Below, one piece after another: positions 1-9,620 of a DNA stretch of 64,000 nt. The translations under genes and the position numbers were made by a program. Each line of letters opens with the position of its first letter. Position 1 is the first letter of the stretch. A model generated the notes under the pieces. It saw only the letters and a program-made list of their open reading frames with translations, made no database searches and was not told where the DNA came from. Origin of the DNA: Cumulibacter sp047975195 (GTDB lineage Bacteria; Actinomycetota; Actinomycetes; Mycobacteriales; Antricoccaceae); the NCBI GenBank assembly GCA_047975195.1, contig JBKEDB010000042.1:1-64000 (forward strand), in the 5' to 3' direction.

Positions 1-309
1 CGCGTCTCCATCGCGCGGGCGCTGCTCAAACAGGCGCCGATCGTGCTGGTCGACGAGGCCACCTCGGCGCTGGACGCTGAGAACGAAGAGAACATCCAAC
101 GCGCGCTGGAACGCCTGCGCGAGACGTCCACCGTCCTGGTGATCGCCCCCAAGTTGAACACCATCCGCAACGCCGATCAGATCGTGGTGCTGAATGCCGA
201 CGGACCTGTCGCCCAAGTGGGCACCCACGAGGAACTCGTCGATGTCGACGGGATTTACCAGAGCTTCTGGCGCCAGCGAGAAGATGCCACCGGCTGGGCT
301 TTGGTGTGA
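1..309 (+). CDS. ABC exporter ATPase domain, C-terminal end (partial)
   Basis: The reading frame is already open at base 1, so only the last 102 codons of a type I ABC exporter half-transporter are present. Visible are the Walker B and D-loop (VLVDEATSALDAE) and the following strand VLVIAPKLNTIRNAD. In most exporters this last segment reads IAHRLSTI, where the His is the H-loop switch residue that contacts the ATP gamma-phosphate. Here that position is Pro, so this nucleotide site is probably degenerate and would need a catalytically competent partner subunit. The substrate cannot be told from this fragment. The next gene starts 146 bases downstream on the same strand. Confidence 0.9.
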   Translation, partial: RVSIARALLKQAPIVLVDEATSALDAENEENIQRALERLRETSTVLVIAPKLNTIRNADQIVVLNADGPVAQVGTHEELVDVDGIYQSFWRQREDATGWALV

Positions 310-455
310 CCTTGCCTCCAGAAAGTGCCGGAGAACCGACCCCCGATGTCAGCACACTATGCGACAATGAGTCTCAATAGAATGGGCGCTTGGGCTTCCC
401 GTTCGCGTCCCCGGCAGCCCGACGCATTCGTCCCAGCTATCAGTAGAGAGCAGCT

Positions 456-1154
456 ATGAACGACATCGACACCGCCAGCCCCGCCGTGTACTGGGAGAGC
501 CAGTACGCTGACCGTCCGCGTCGCTGGTCCGGCCGTGTCAATCCGACCATGGCCAATGTCGTGCAGCCCTTGCCAGTCGGTAGCGCACTGGATCTGGGGT
601 GTGGGGAGGGCGGTGACGCGGTGTGGCTGGCCGAGCAGGGCTGGCGGGTGACGGCGGTCGACATCTCGGCCACCGCCACTGCCCGGGGCGCCCAGGGCGC
701 TGCGTTGAACGGTGTTGGTGACCAGATCACGTGGGTCAGCCATGACCTGTCCACATGGACGACCGGGGAGACGTTCGACTTGGTGACGGCTTCCTTCTTC
801 CACTCGACCGTCGAGTTGCCTCGCACCGAGATCCTGCGCCACGCGGCCGGACAGGTCCGCCCTGGTGGGCATCTGCTGATCGTGTCGCACGTCTTCGAGA
901 CCGTCGACGACATTCCACCCTGGGCGATCCGTCACCACGGAACCGAAGACCCCGACGATTCCGAGCTCCAGGCGCGCCTCAGCGTGCTTCGGACGCCGGC
1001 CGAAGAGGTCGCCGACCTCGCTCTCGACCCATCGCAGTGGGACATCCTGATCGAAGAGGTTCGGGAACGCGAGGCGACCGGACCCGATAGCGTCGAGACA
1101 GCAACCGTCAAGGACGGGGTCGTCCTGATGCGACGACACGGCGAGGGTTCCTGA
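456..1154 (+). CDS. Class I SAM-dependent methyltransferase
   Basis: A 232-residue protein with the Rossmann-fold methyltransferase motif I ALDLGCGEGGDA at about residues 44-55 and an acidic motif II (VTAVDIS) about 20 residues later. The early YWESQYADR segment and overall length resemble small-molecule or TehB/thiopurine-like methyltransferases, but the substrate is not identifiable. The ATG follows a GAGAG purine stretch. The next methyltransferase begins 2 bases after the stop, so the two are very likely cotranscribed and may act in one modification or detoxification route. Family assignment is firm; substrate is unknown. Confidence 0.85.
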   Translation: MNDIDTASPAVYWESQYADRPRRWSGRVNPTMANVVQPLPVGSALDLGCGEGGDAVWLAEQGWRVTAVDISATATARGAQGAALNGVGDQITWVSHDLSTWTTGETFDLVTASFFHSTVELPRTEILRHAAGQVRPGGHLLIVSHVFETVDDIPPWAIRHHGTEDPDDSELQARLSVLRTPAEEVADLALDPSQWDILIEEVREREATGPDSVETATVKDGVVLMRRHGEGS

Positions 1155-1156
1155 CC

Positions 1157-1858
1157 ATGTCTGAGGACGGATACGACGCCCTGGGCGAGTTCCACGACCT
1201 CTTCATGGACTGGGCCTGGGCGCGGTTGCAGCCCTTCCTCGCGCGCTCGTTCGGATCGCTCACCGCCGACGACATCGTGCTGGACATCGGTGCGGGCACC
1301 GGGGTCGGCGTGCGTGCCCTCGCGCAGGTCACCGATGCCCAGATCCTCGCCGTCGAGCCTTCGCTGACGATGCGAGCAATACTCACCGCACGAGTATTCG
1401 ACGATCCCGCGCTCCGGCCGCGCGTCACGATCATCGCGGGAGCAGCTCCAGGGGTGCTCGAACCACTGCCCACTGCATCAGTCTCCGGGTTCGTCGCGGC
1501 ACACATGCTGGGCCACCTCGACCCCGCCACCCGAGCAACCGTCTTCGCTGAGCTCGCCCGCGTGGTCGCACCGGACGGAATCGGTCTCGTCACCGTCGAT
1601 CACCCCCGAAACGACGCACCCCCGAGCGTCCCGGAGCAGGTCACCATCGGTGCCCAGACCTACACCGAGGAGAACGTGTGGAAAGGAGACGCTGGCTGGG
1701 CGAGCGTCTACACCGTGCGTGACGCCGCAGGTATCACCGTGCGCGAACACCGCTTCGCCGGCACCTGGCAGCCAGTGACAGGCCTCGACCTTGCCGACGA
1801 GGCACCTGACTGGCGCACGGACGAACTACATCCCGGCATCGTCGTCCTGCACCGATGA
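1157..1858 (+). CDS. Class I SAM-dependent methyltransferase
   Basis: A 233-residue protein. Motif I is VLDIGAGTGVGVRAL near residues 41-55, followed by ILAVEPS (motif II, Glu binding the SAM ribose) and a post-motif region with GFVAAHMLGHL. This is the layout of Methyltransf_11/25 enzymes. It begins 2 bases after the preceding methyltransferase stop codon and ends 45 bases before the convergent YdeI-like gene. The two neighbouring enzymes share the fold but not obvious close sequence identity, so they look like a functional pair rather than a recent duplication. Substrate is not recognisable. Confidence 0.83.
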   Translation: MSEDGYDALGEFHDLFMDWAWARLQPFLARSFGSLTADDIVLDIGAGTGVGVRALAQVTDAQILAVEPSLTMRAILTARVFDDPALRPRVTIIAGAAPGVLEPLPTASVSGFVAAHMLGHLDPATRATVFAELARVVAPDGIGLVTVDHPRNDAPPSVPEQVTIGAQTYTEENVWKGDAGWASVYTVRDAAGITVREHRFAGTWQPVTGLDLADEAPDWRTDELHPGIVVLHR

Positions 1859-1903
1859 CCGGCAGCAATACGCGGTCACCAAGCCAATAACGAGCAGCTC
1901 GGG

Positions 1904-2488
1904 TCACATCGGTTTGAGGTTCTGGTGGAGCCTGCCGACGATCCATTCCAGTCGCCTGGCGCGAGTCTGCTCGGTCTTCGCGTCGAAGTACGCCCTCGCG
2001 TAGGTCCGCCTGACCGAGGACGACATCCGCGACCAGTTGGCATACGCCGGCTCATGACCGGCGATGAGCGCATCGAGTTCCTCGTTCTGATCCGAACTCG
2101 GTGTCGGGGTGGCAGGGGTGTTCCACGTGCCGTCCGCCTTCGCGTCCATGCCCGCCGGGGTGACGACGCCTTGCTTCACGAGCTTCTGGATCAGTGCACT
2201 GTTGCGGGCAGACCATTTGCTTCCCCGGCGTCGCGGGGCGAAGTACTTGACGTAGGCCAGATCGTCGACCCGCTTCATCTGGCCATCGATCCACCCGTGA
2301 CACAGAGCCTCTTCGAGTGCCTCTGCGGCGCTCAGAGTCCTCGGGCCAGCGCCCTTGCCGAAGACGAGCCATACGCCTTCAGCGTGCTCTCCTTGGCTCG
2401 CAAGCCAGGTGCGCATCGCCGCACGGTCCTCGAACACGATCCCGTGCTCACCATACGAAGCCGGGGTTTCCTCGTCCTGCGATCCCAC
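1904..2488 (-). CDS. YdeI/OmpD-associated family protein
   Basis: The protein carries the signature of the YdeI/OmpD-associated family: an N-terminal FEDRAAMRTWLASQ segment, GVWLVFGKG, then EALCHGWIDGQMKRVDD and the basic FAPRRRGSKWSARN stretch, ending in a helical domain. The family is linked in annotation to bacteriocin or cationic peptide protection, but its biochemical role is not established. I place the start at the GTG at 2488 (194 residues) because an AGGAGG Shine-Dalgarno lies 9 bases upstream; an in-frame TTG at 2494 is too close to it. It converges with the methyltransferase pair. Confidence 0.82.
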   Translation of the reverse strand: MGSQDEETPASYGEHGIVFEDRAAMRTWLASQGEHAEGVWLVFGKGAGPRTLSAAEALEEALCHGWIDGQMKRVDDLAYVKYFAPRRRGSKWSARNSALIQKLVKQGVVTPAGMDAKADGTWNTPATPTPSSDQNEELDALIAGHEPAYANWSRMSSSVRRTYARAYFDAKTEQTRARRLEWIVGRLHQNLKPM

Positions 2489-2729
2489 TATCAAGGCCCT
2501 CCTTCCGCCGTCTCGTCGTAGGTCGGTAAGACGGTCATCATCGATATTTCACGGTACCGCTCAGATGCTCTGCACGGGCTCGTTTTGGTCGGTCTCAGCG
2601 CACTGAGCGTGCCTGCCGTCGGTTCGAGGTGAGAGACCGCGGAGTCCCGTCAGGGTGGCCCCGGCGTACCTGACAGACGCCACGCACGCCACAAAGGCTG
2701 CTGATGGCGCGTGTGGAAGGAGCCCCGTG

Positions 2730-3224
2730 ATGACCGACACTCCGAAGTCTGAAGCCAGTGAGACCGTGGACCATGCGACGGCGTTGGCCGCGCATGCCCA
2801 GGCTCTCTACAAGTCCAGCCATTTACTCCGTGACCACCCTGAGCAGGTGTACCGCATGCTGGAAGCGATCGAGGACGCGGTGCAGTACCTCGACGACGTC
2901 GTCAAGGAGGCCAGCGAGTCGTACAAGAAGCACGCCGCGACAGCGGTCACGATGTTCGGTGACCAGGCCAAGGGCACTCAGAGCGCCGTGTTCGCTGCCG
3001 GGTACCTCCGGGCAGCCGTCCACAACGTCCGCTCGCTTCGCGACCTCCTCATGCACGCCACCGCCGAAGCCGATCGGCTCTACTGGCCTCAGCACGACCC
3101 GGTCGCCGCCGAGCAACTCCGCGAGCTTCGTGCGCTCCTTGACCAGCGCTCAGGAAACCTCGCCCCCGATCAGCCCACCGCCCCGACCGCATCCCGCCCG
3201 CCGCGGGATCCTCGTCAGCCGTAG
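2730..3224 (+). CDS. Hypothetical helical protein
   Basis: A 164-residue, largely alpha-helical protein of unknown function with no signal peptide or membrane segment. The start is the ATG at 2730 (an overlapping GTG at 2727 is possible), supported by GGAAGGAG just upstream. The middle (about residues 20-130) has regular heptad-like spacing of Leu/Val/Ala (LLRDHPEQVYRMLEAIED, AVQYLDDVVKEA), suggesting a helical bundle or coiled coil, followed by a Pro/Thr/Arg-rich tail. It resembles cargo-type genes of actinobacterial plasmids and integrative elements, and its convergent neighbour has the same flavour. No function can be assigned. Confidence 0.65.
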   Translation: MTDTPKSEASETVDHATALAAHAQALYKSSHLLRDHPEQVYRMLEAIEDAVQYLDDVVKEASESYKKHAATAVTMFGDQAKGTQSAVFAAGYLRAAVHNVRSLRDLLMHATAEADRLYWPQHDPVAAEQLRELRALLDQRSGNLAPDQPTAPTASRPPRDPRQP

Positions 3225-3254
3225 CCGCTCGCCCCGGGGTTCGCGCAGCCGCCG

Positions 3255-3983
3255 CTAGCCTTCAAGGCCACGACTCGTTCGCCGCGCCACAGTCCCGCCA
3301 ACGACCTCCGCCTCGAGCACCTCTCGCGCCATCACCTGGGCGCGCTGGTCGGTGGCTGCGCTCAGGGCGGTCGAGGACAAGTCGTAGCCGCCCCACGGAG
3401 AGCCGCCCGGAACATGCCGCGTCCCCAGCGGTGACCGTTCAGTGATGATCGGGGCACCCGGGATCTGCATGTGCGGCGGGTAGTGGACCTCGATCCACTT
3501 GCGCGCCAGCTTGGTGAAGCCTTTCTCATCGCGTACCCGGATCTCGAACGGCATCACCGGGAGCTCACGCCATCCGGGAACGGCATGGTCGTGCCACGCC
3601 TCGACCGCCTCGCTCTCACCGCCGCAGATGTGATGCCACTGGCAGGGCTCGCAGATCGCCTGGGTCGGACTGACGGTCGGTCCTTCCGTCCCGCGCTCCA
3701 CTCGCAGCGACGCGGTGAACACCGCGATCGAATGCTCCTCGAAGGCCACCTCATCTCGGCCCCAGGAGTAGCGGTGCCACATGTGGCTGCGGTCGATCGA
3801 ACCGAAGTGCCCGTTGAGGAGACACCAGTGCTCGAACGCCGCATCCAAGTCGGCCGGCGGGTAGTAGTCGGTGGTGAACCTCAGCGGTGCACCCTCCCAC
3901 TCACTCAGGTGAGCTCGTGCCTCCTCGCGCTCAAGCTCCACGACATCGAACAGCGCCAACTGGCTCTCACCAAGACCGGACAC
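3255..3983 (-). CDS. Hypothetical protein with CxxCxWHHxC cluster (DUF6349-like, mobile-element type)
   Basis: A 242-residue protein starting at the GTG at 3983, chosen because a perfect AGGAGG sits 6 bases upstream; the frame stays open farther upstream but that extension is low complexity and unlike a protein. Notable features are an aromatic and His-rich stretch (HWCLLNGHFGSIDRSHMWHR), a compact CEPCQWHHICGG cluster that could bind a metal, and AWHDHAVPGWRELP. I associate this pattern with uncharacterised proteins on actinobacterial plasmids and conjugative elements (DUF6349-like), from memory only. Together with the truncated ABC gene upstream it suggests the remains of an integrated element. 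Confidence 0.62.
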   Translation of the reverse strand: MSGLGESQLALFDVVELEREEARAHLSEWEGAPLRFTTDYYPPADLDAAFEHWCLLNGHFGSIDRSHMWHRYSWGRDEVAFEEHSIAVFTASLRVERGTEGPTVSPTQAICEPCQWHHICGGESEAVEAWHDHAVPGWRELPVMPFEIRVRDEKGFTKLARKWIEVHYPPHMQIPGAPIITERSPLGTRHVPGGSPWGGYDLSSTALSAATDQRAQVMAREVLEAEVVGGTVARRTSRGLEG

Positions 3984-4345
3984 CTCGCACCTCCTGCCGG
4001 ATAGGTGCGGCACCACACGGGAGCACAGCCTGGACCGAGTACACGCCGCAGAAGGCCACCCAGCTTCGACGGATCCAATGTGCCGTCGCTGCGCCGGAAC
4101 CTCGGCAGACGCACGCGGGCCGGAACTGTCGCCACGCAGCGAGGCGAGATCGCCAGCAAGATCACTCCGCTGCCCAACGCCGACCCCGCTGCCCAAACCG
4201 CTAGCAGACAGCGCTGACTGGACTCTCCTCTTCGCTCGGCCGGAACCCCCTGGTTCCAGGCTTGATTAGGGCATTTGCTTACGCCGCCACCGCATATGCA
4301 GTAGACTGGGGACAACAGAAACGGGTACCCCCCCCATTAGCTTGT
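3984..4345. other. Gene-free stretch up to the ABC truncation junction
   Basis: About 360 bases between the start of the hypothetical gene and the point where the ABC ATPase loses homology. Minus-strand frames stay open through most of it, but their translations are Arg/Ser/Cys-rich and I recognise nothing. An 11-base motif TTGGGCAGCGG occurs twice on the minus strand near 4166-4201. An eight-cytosine tract at 4328-4335 preceded by GGGTA lies just beside the junction. There is no integrase, tRNA end or clear attachment repeat, so this may be the edge of a deleted or inserted segment. Confidence 0.4.
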
Positions 4346-4844
4346 TTGGCTCGTCCAGAAACACGATCGGCGGGTCGCCAACCAGACTCATCGCGATATC
4401 CAGGCGACGGCGCATCCCGCCGGAATATTCGCCTGCCTTGCGCGAGCGCACCTCACGTAGAGCGAAACGGTCCACGAGCGCGTCGGCGGCCTCGGCGGGG
4501 TTCTGAAGGTGGCGCAACTTAGCCATCAACAGCAGGTTCTCGCGACCACTGAGTACCTCGTCTACTGCAGCGAACTGTCCCGTGAGACTGATCGAGGCGC
4601 GGACGCCGCTCGGTGCCGTGTCGAGGTCATGTCCGCACACCGTCGCGGTACCGCCGTCCGCGAGGATGAGCGTTGACAGGATCCGGATCAGCGTCGTCTT
4701 CCCGGCGCCGTTTGAGCCAAGGAGAGCGAGGACGGAGCCTGTGGGGACGTCGATGTCGAGGTCGCGCAGCACCTCGACATCCCCGAACGACTTGCGTAAC
4801 CCGTGAACCTGAATCGCGGGTTCGGCCGAGATTGCGCTGCTCAT
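4266..4844 (-). pseudogene. DrrA-type ABC transporter ATPase, truncated after Walker B
   Basis: The first 166 codons encode a typical DrrA/ABC-2 type ATPase: Walker A LLGSNGAGKTTLIR (about residues 41-54), Q-loop SLTGQFAAVDE, signature EYSGGMRRRLDIA and Walker B PIVFLDEP. Homology stops immediately after DEP, at base 4347. The usual TGLDPRSR D-loop, the H-loop and the last 120-150 residues are replaced by an unrelated 26-codon tail ending at 4266. Without the D- and H-loops it cannot be an active ATPase. It overlaps the DUF1048 gene by ATGA, as in intact padR-DUF1048-ABC operons; the permease that should follow is missing. Confidence 0.85.
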
Positions 4845-5215
4845 CGCGGCTCGTCTCGTTTCGCGTCCTCAATGTCGCGGACCAGGCGCTGGCGCTCCTT
4901 GTCGATCCACTGCTTGCCGCCGTACGCCAAGGCGAAGGTCTCGGCGAAGTCGACCGGGTCATCGCCGAGGACCTCACCCACGGGTGTGTTGTCCGCCGCC
5001 GCGCGCTCCAAGAGGTCGGTGAGATCGGAGTGCATCTGTATCAGCGTGTCGCCGTCGGCGACGGCCGCATACATCATGATGTAGCGGTTGAGTGCGACGG
5101 CCGGCTGGCGGTATGGCGAGGGTAGTGCCTGGATTCGCGCTTTTGTGTGTCGGTACTGCTTCTTCTGCTCGAGTGGCCCGGTGAGGGTTTCGATCCATTT
5201 CGCGACCATGATCAT
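4841..5215 (-). CDS. DUF1048 family protein
   Basis: A 124-residue all-helical cytosolic protein (KWIETLTGPLEQKKQYRHTKARIQALP, then ALNRYIMMYAAVADGD). DUF1048 proteins regularly lie between a PadR regulator and an ABC-2 exporter in Gram-positive bacteria; their role is not settled. Here the gene overlaps the upstream PadR stop and the downstream ATPase start by ATGA motifs, indicating a translationally coupled operon. An alternative ATG lies two codons in, at 5209. As the exporter downstream is truncated, this gene may be an orphan of a broken system. Confidence 0.8.
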   Translation of the reverse strand: MIMVAKWIETLTGPLEQKKQYRHTKARIQALPSPYRQPAVALNRYIMMYAAVADGDTLIQMHSDLTDLLERAAADNTPVGEVLGDDPVDFAETFALAYGGKQWIDKERQRLVRDIEDAKRDEPR

Positions 5216-5565
5216 TTTCCTGTCTGACGGGGCGCGTGGGCGCCGGGAGTGCGGAGGAGTTCAATGGCTTCGGCGAGGAAGCTCCAGGTGCGCCAGAACT
5301 CGTCCAGATGGGCTTGGCCAGTCGGGTTGAGGGTGTAGACCTTGCGAGGCGGGCCCTTCTCTGACGGCACCTTTTCCACGTCGACCAAGGCCCGCCGCTC
5401 GATGCGTACCAGGAGTGCGTACACGGTCCCCTCGGCGATATCGGTGAAGCCCCGATCGCGCAGCCAGCTCGTGATTTCGTATCCGTAGGCGGGCCGGTCG
5501 GCCAGCAGTGCGAGGACGATCCCGTCGAGTGTTCCTTTGAGCATCTCGGTCATCTGGCTTGCCAC
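5212..5565 (-). CDS. PadR family transcriptional regulator
   Basis: A 117-residue PadR repressor: winged helix segment LKGTLDGIVLALLADRPAYGYEIT near residues 9-30, GTVYALLVRIERRALV as the recognition helix region, and the beta-wing EKGPPRKVYTLN, followed by a short C-terminal dimerisation helix. PadR proteins commonly repress adjacent drug-efflux ABC operons and respond to the exported compounds. It is the first gene of the operon with DUF1048 and the truncated ATPase. The GTG at 5565 is taken as start; ATG at 5553 is an alternative. A cluster of short repeats lies directly upstream and could be its own operator. Confidence 0.88.
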   Translation of the reverse strand: MASQMTEMLKGTLDGIVLALLADRPAYGYEITSWLRDRGFTDIAEGTVYALLVRIERRALVDVEKVPSEKGPPRKVYTLNPTGQAHLDEFWRTWSFLAEAIELLRTPGAHAPRQTGK

Positions 5566-5574
5566 GGGCCTACC

Positions 5575-5628
5575 TACCTAGCGTCGTTGACTACTGCTAT
5601 ACGGTAACGCTAAGTAGCGGTACCTAGC
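5575..5628. promoter_or_regulatory. Candidate PadR operator region
   Basis: Upstream of padR lie two copies of TACCTAGC (5575-5582 and 5621-5628) and a near-perfect palindrome CGCTAAGTAGCG (5608-5619). Position just before the first gene of a padR operon fits autoregulation, but no motif database was consulted. Confidence 0.45.
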
Positions 5629-5792
5629 AACAGTGATTACTGAATTGGCTGATTGCTTCGCTCACACGGGGAATAGCAGGCCCTCAGTACGCGTTGATCC
5701 GACCAGATGCCCCCGCCGTCCGGGGGAGTCGCGCACGACCAGGTAGTTGAGAGCAGATAACTCTTGAGCACACATAGCTGAGGTAATCGATA

Positions 5793-6704
5793 ATGCTGAA
5801 TCCTGACGGTATTTACTCGTACGCCGAAGGCATCGACGCCGCCGAAGTGTCGGCGTCGACCATGCTGGTTGCCCTCGACGGATTCGTCGACGCCGGCCAC
5901 ACCCAGCAACAGGTGGCCGATTACATCCTCGAACACCACGAGAGCCAGTTGGTCGCCAGTTTCGACGTCGACCAGATCGTCGACTACCGCGGACGACGTC
6001 CGACGATGGTTTTCGATGCCGACCACTACGCCTCGTACGACGCGCCGAGCATTGAACTGCACCGGGTGACCGATGCCGATGGCACGGCGTTTCTATTGCT
6101 ACGCGGAGTCGAGCCCGACTATCAATGGGAACGCGTCGCAGCAGCGGTGCTCGGCGTGGTGAAGGAACTGGGTGTCACACTCACGATCACCACGATGCAT
6201 GGCATCCCGATGGGTGTGCCGCATACTCGCCCGATCGGCGTACTGACCCACGCCACGGACACTTCTCTGGTGGCCGGCACGCCAAGCCCGTTCGGCAAGG
6301 TCGTCGTGCCGGCTAGCTTCGATGGACTGCTGGAGTTGCGCCTGCGCGAGGCCGGGCGCGACGCGGTTGGCTTCGCCGTGCACGTGCCGCACTACCTGGC
6401 GCAGATGGAACTGCCGATGACCGCTGCTGCTGCGCTTGATCGCGTGGTCGCGGTGAGCGGACTGCGGCTGCGCCGCTCGAAACTGGATGCTTCCGCCGAG
6501 GCCGCCCGGGTGGCTATCGAGGAGCAACTGCGCGACAAGGCGGAGATCAAGCCGGTAGTCGCGGCGCTGGAGCAGCAGTATGACGCGTACATGGGGTCGC
6601 TGGAGCGTCCCAGCCTGCTGGCCGCTGATGACTCTGAGTTGCCGACCGCTGATGAGATCGGCGCTGAGCTAGAAGCGTTCCTGCGCGGTCAGGGAGAGAG
6701 TTAG
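5793..6704 (+). CDS. PAC2 family protein (proteasome assembly chaperone-like)
   Basis: A 303-residue member of the PAC2 family (COG2047-type), related in fold to archaeal and eukaryotic proteasome assembly chaperones and common in actinobacteria. Recognisable are GIDAAEVSASTMLVALDGFVDAGH at the N-terminus, QLVASFDVDQIVDYRGRRP, the LLLRGVEPDYQWERVA segment, and the MHGIPMGVPHTRP loop. It has no signal peptide or membrane segment. The ATG follows a GAGG 9 bases upstream. The gene stands alone and is closed by a strong hairpin. The bacterial function is not firmly established. Confidence 0.88.
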   Translation: MLNPDGIYSYAEGIDAAEVSASTMLVALDGFVDAGHTQQQVADYILEHHESQLVASFDVDQIVDYRGRRPTMVFDADHYASYDAPSIELHRVTDADGTAFLLLRGVEPDYQWERVAAAVLGVVKELGVTLTITTMHGIPMGVPHTRPIGVLTHATDTSLVAGTPSPFGKVVVPASFDGLLELRLREAGRDAVGFAVHVPHYLAQMELPMTAAAALDRVVAVSGLRLRRSKLDASAEAARVAIEEQLRDKAEIKPVVAALEQQYDAYMGSLERPSLLAADDSELPTADEIGAELEAFLRGQGES

Positions 6705-6718
6705 ACCCCTATACGACG

Positions 6719-6754
6719 AAAGGTCCGCCACCGGTTTTCCGGTGGCGGACCTTT
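6719..6754. terminator. Rho-independent type hairpin, perfect 16-bp stem
   Basis: AAAGGTCCGCCACCGG and its exact reverse complement flank a TTTT loop, 14 bases after the PAC2 stop. Because the arms start with AAA and end with TTT it can act in both directions between the convergent PAC2 and pckG genes. Confidence 0.85.
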
Positions 6755-6761
6755 GCCGTTC

Positions 6762-6803
6762 TGTGGTGGTCTAGACCTCATGGTCGGGGTCTAAACCACC
6801 ACA
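6762..6803. terminator. Second inverted repeat before pckG end
   Basis: TGTGGTGGTCTAGACC (6762-6777) pairs with GGTCTAAACCACCACA (6788-6803) with one mismatch. Lying 11 bases past the pckG stop on the minus strand, it is the likely pckG terminator and forms a double terminator with the hairpin at 6719. Confidence 0.7.
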
Positions 6804-6813
6804 GGCGAAGCGT

Positions 6814-8643
<1,830 letters not shown>

Positions 8644-8677
8644 GTCTTTGTGCTCCTCGGTCTCGGGGTGTCGCCTG

Positions 8678-8691
8678 ATTGTTACACAATA
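8678..8691 (-). promoter_or_regulatory. Candidate pckG promoter with overlapping operator
   Basis: On the minus strand TATTGT (8691-8686) fits an actinobacterial -10 box and would start transcription about 35 bases before the pckG GTG. It overlaps the inverted repeat ATTGT-TAC-ACAAT (8678-8690), so a bound regulator would block it. Confidence 0.45.
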
Positions 8692-8872
8692 TGTCTTGCG
8701 CGTTGCGCAGGCATCCTCTAGATGGGCGAGAGTGGTCACAACAGGCGGGGTGCGGTGGAGGGATCGTACTGCGCAGTTAGGGGCCTTGTCATAGACCAGT
8801 GTGCGGGGTCACGCGTGCGCGCGCGACGTGTTGTTCGTGTTGCAATTGTGATTAATGGGGTTAGTGGGACGA

Positions 8873-8901
8873 TTGTGGTTATTGGGTCAGGTGCTTACGA
8901 T
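8873..8901 (+). promoter_or_regulatory. Sigma-70 type promoter for the 8947 gene
   Basis: TTGTGG (8873-8878) and TACGAT (8896-8901) are separated by exactly 17 bases. Transcription would begin near 8908, about 40 bases before the ATG, and the mRNA includes an AAGAAGG ribosome binding site. Confidence 0.6.
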
Positions 8902-8946
8902 GGAATTCCCTGACAGGTCCTGCTCTTCCCCAGCAAGAAGGTCACT

Positions 8947-9393
8947 ATGGTCTCCACGCGTCCCATTTCCCGCCGTTTCGGTGTCCCTCATGTGCGCTGG
9001 CCCTCATTGCCCGGCAGCGACCGCCACGGTTCGAGCACTCAGCGTGCGCTGTATGTCATAGGAATCACGCAGGTGACCATCGCTGTGGTCTACGCGTGGT
9101 TGGCGATCACGGCGAGTTCGGATTCGTACATTCCCAGCGCCCAGCACCTGTTCTGGATTCCGTTCGCGGTGGCTCTGATGGCCATCGCGATGACCACGAT
9201 CGGGCTGATGGGCAGCCTGTCGGCGCCGTGGCTTTCGGTCTTGCTCAACCTGCCGCTCGCGCTTACTGCGCTGTATATGGATGGCGCCCTGGGGCCCGTC
9301 GTGTTGATCGCTGCGCTGCTGGCCTCGGCTGGATGGCTGGGGTTCAACATGCTGGAAGATTCCGCGCGGCGTAATCCGACACCGGACTTCTAA
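8947..9393 (+). CDS. Small four-helix integral membrane protein
   Basis: A 148-residue protein of unknown function. After a basic 32-residue cytosolic head it shows four hydrophobic segments: about residues 34-56 (YVIGITQVTIAVVYAWLAI), 69-92, 96-115 and 118-137, then a short polar tail. No conserved catalytic or transport motif is visible. The ATG is preceded by AAGAAGG at good spacing and by a strong promoter, so it is probably expressed. It stands alone, between divergent pckG and the convergent dynamin operon, from which it is separated by a hairpin. Confidence 0.72.
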   Translation: MVSTRPISRRFGVPHVRWPSLPGSDRHGSSTQRALYVIGITQVTIAVVYAWLAITASSDSYIPSAQHLFWIPFAVALMAIAMTTIGLMGSLSAPWLSVLLNLPLALTALYMDGALGPVVLIAALLASAGWLGFNMLEDSARRNPTPDF

Positions 9394-9553
9394 CTCTCTG
9401 ACGAAGAAGTCCCTGGGGTACGCGGCGCTCGCGCGGTGAATTCTGGTCGCTGACGGTGTCGGCACCGGAACCCCAGGTGGTCCATCACGCGTCGCGCAGG
9501 CAGAGGTTGTGGTGCGACGGCACGACAACCTTGCTGTCGATCATCCCGGCACC

Positions 9554-9590
9554 GCTCCGGAGGAGAAGCTGGTAGTGGCTCCTCCGGGGC
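9554..9590. terminator. Hairpin between convergent genes
   Basis: GCTCCGGAGGAG (9554-9565) pairs with CTCCTCCGGGGC (9579-9590) with one G-U type mismatch. It lies between the membrane protein gene and the end of the dynamin operon and probably terminates the latter. Confidence 0.6.
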
Positions 9591-9620
9591 TATGGGCAAG
9601 GTGCGAGTTAGGTGTTGTTC

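Larger units (their letters stand above)
8644..8946. other. Divergent promoter region between pckG and a membrane protein gene
   Basis: A 303-base region without a gene. Its left end carries the pckG leader and a candidate operator (8678-8691). The right half is noticeably richer in T and A than its surroundings and holds the best promoter match of the window (8873-8901). A half-site TGTGATTAATG near 8846 recalls CRP/GlxR sites but lacks the second half. Confidence 0.55.

Noticed and set aside
3984..4345. Upstream extension of the 3255 gene to 4196, or a second gene in this stretch
   Set aside because: The extension has no family resemblance, and the GTG at 3983 has an ideal AGGAGG site; other frames lack a credible start.
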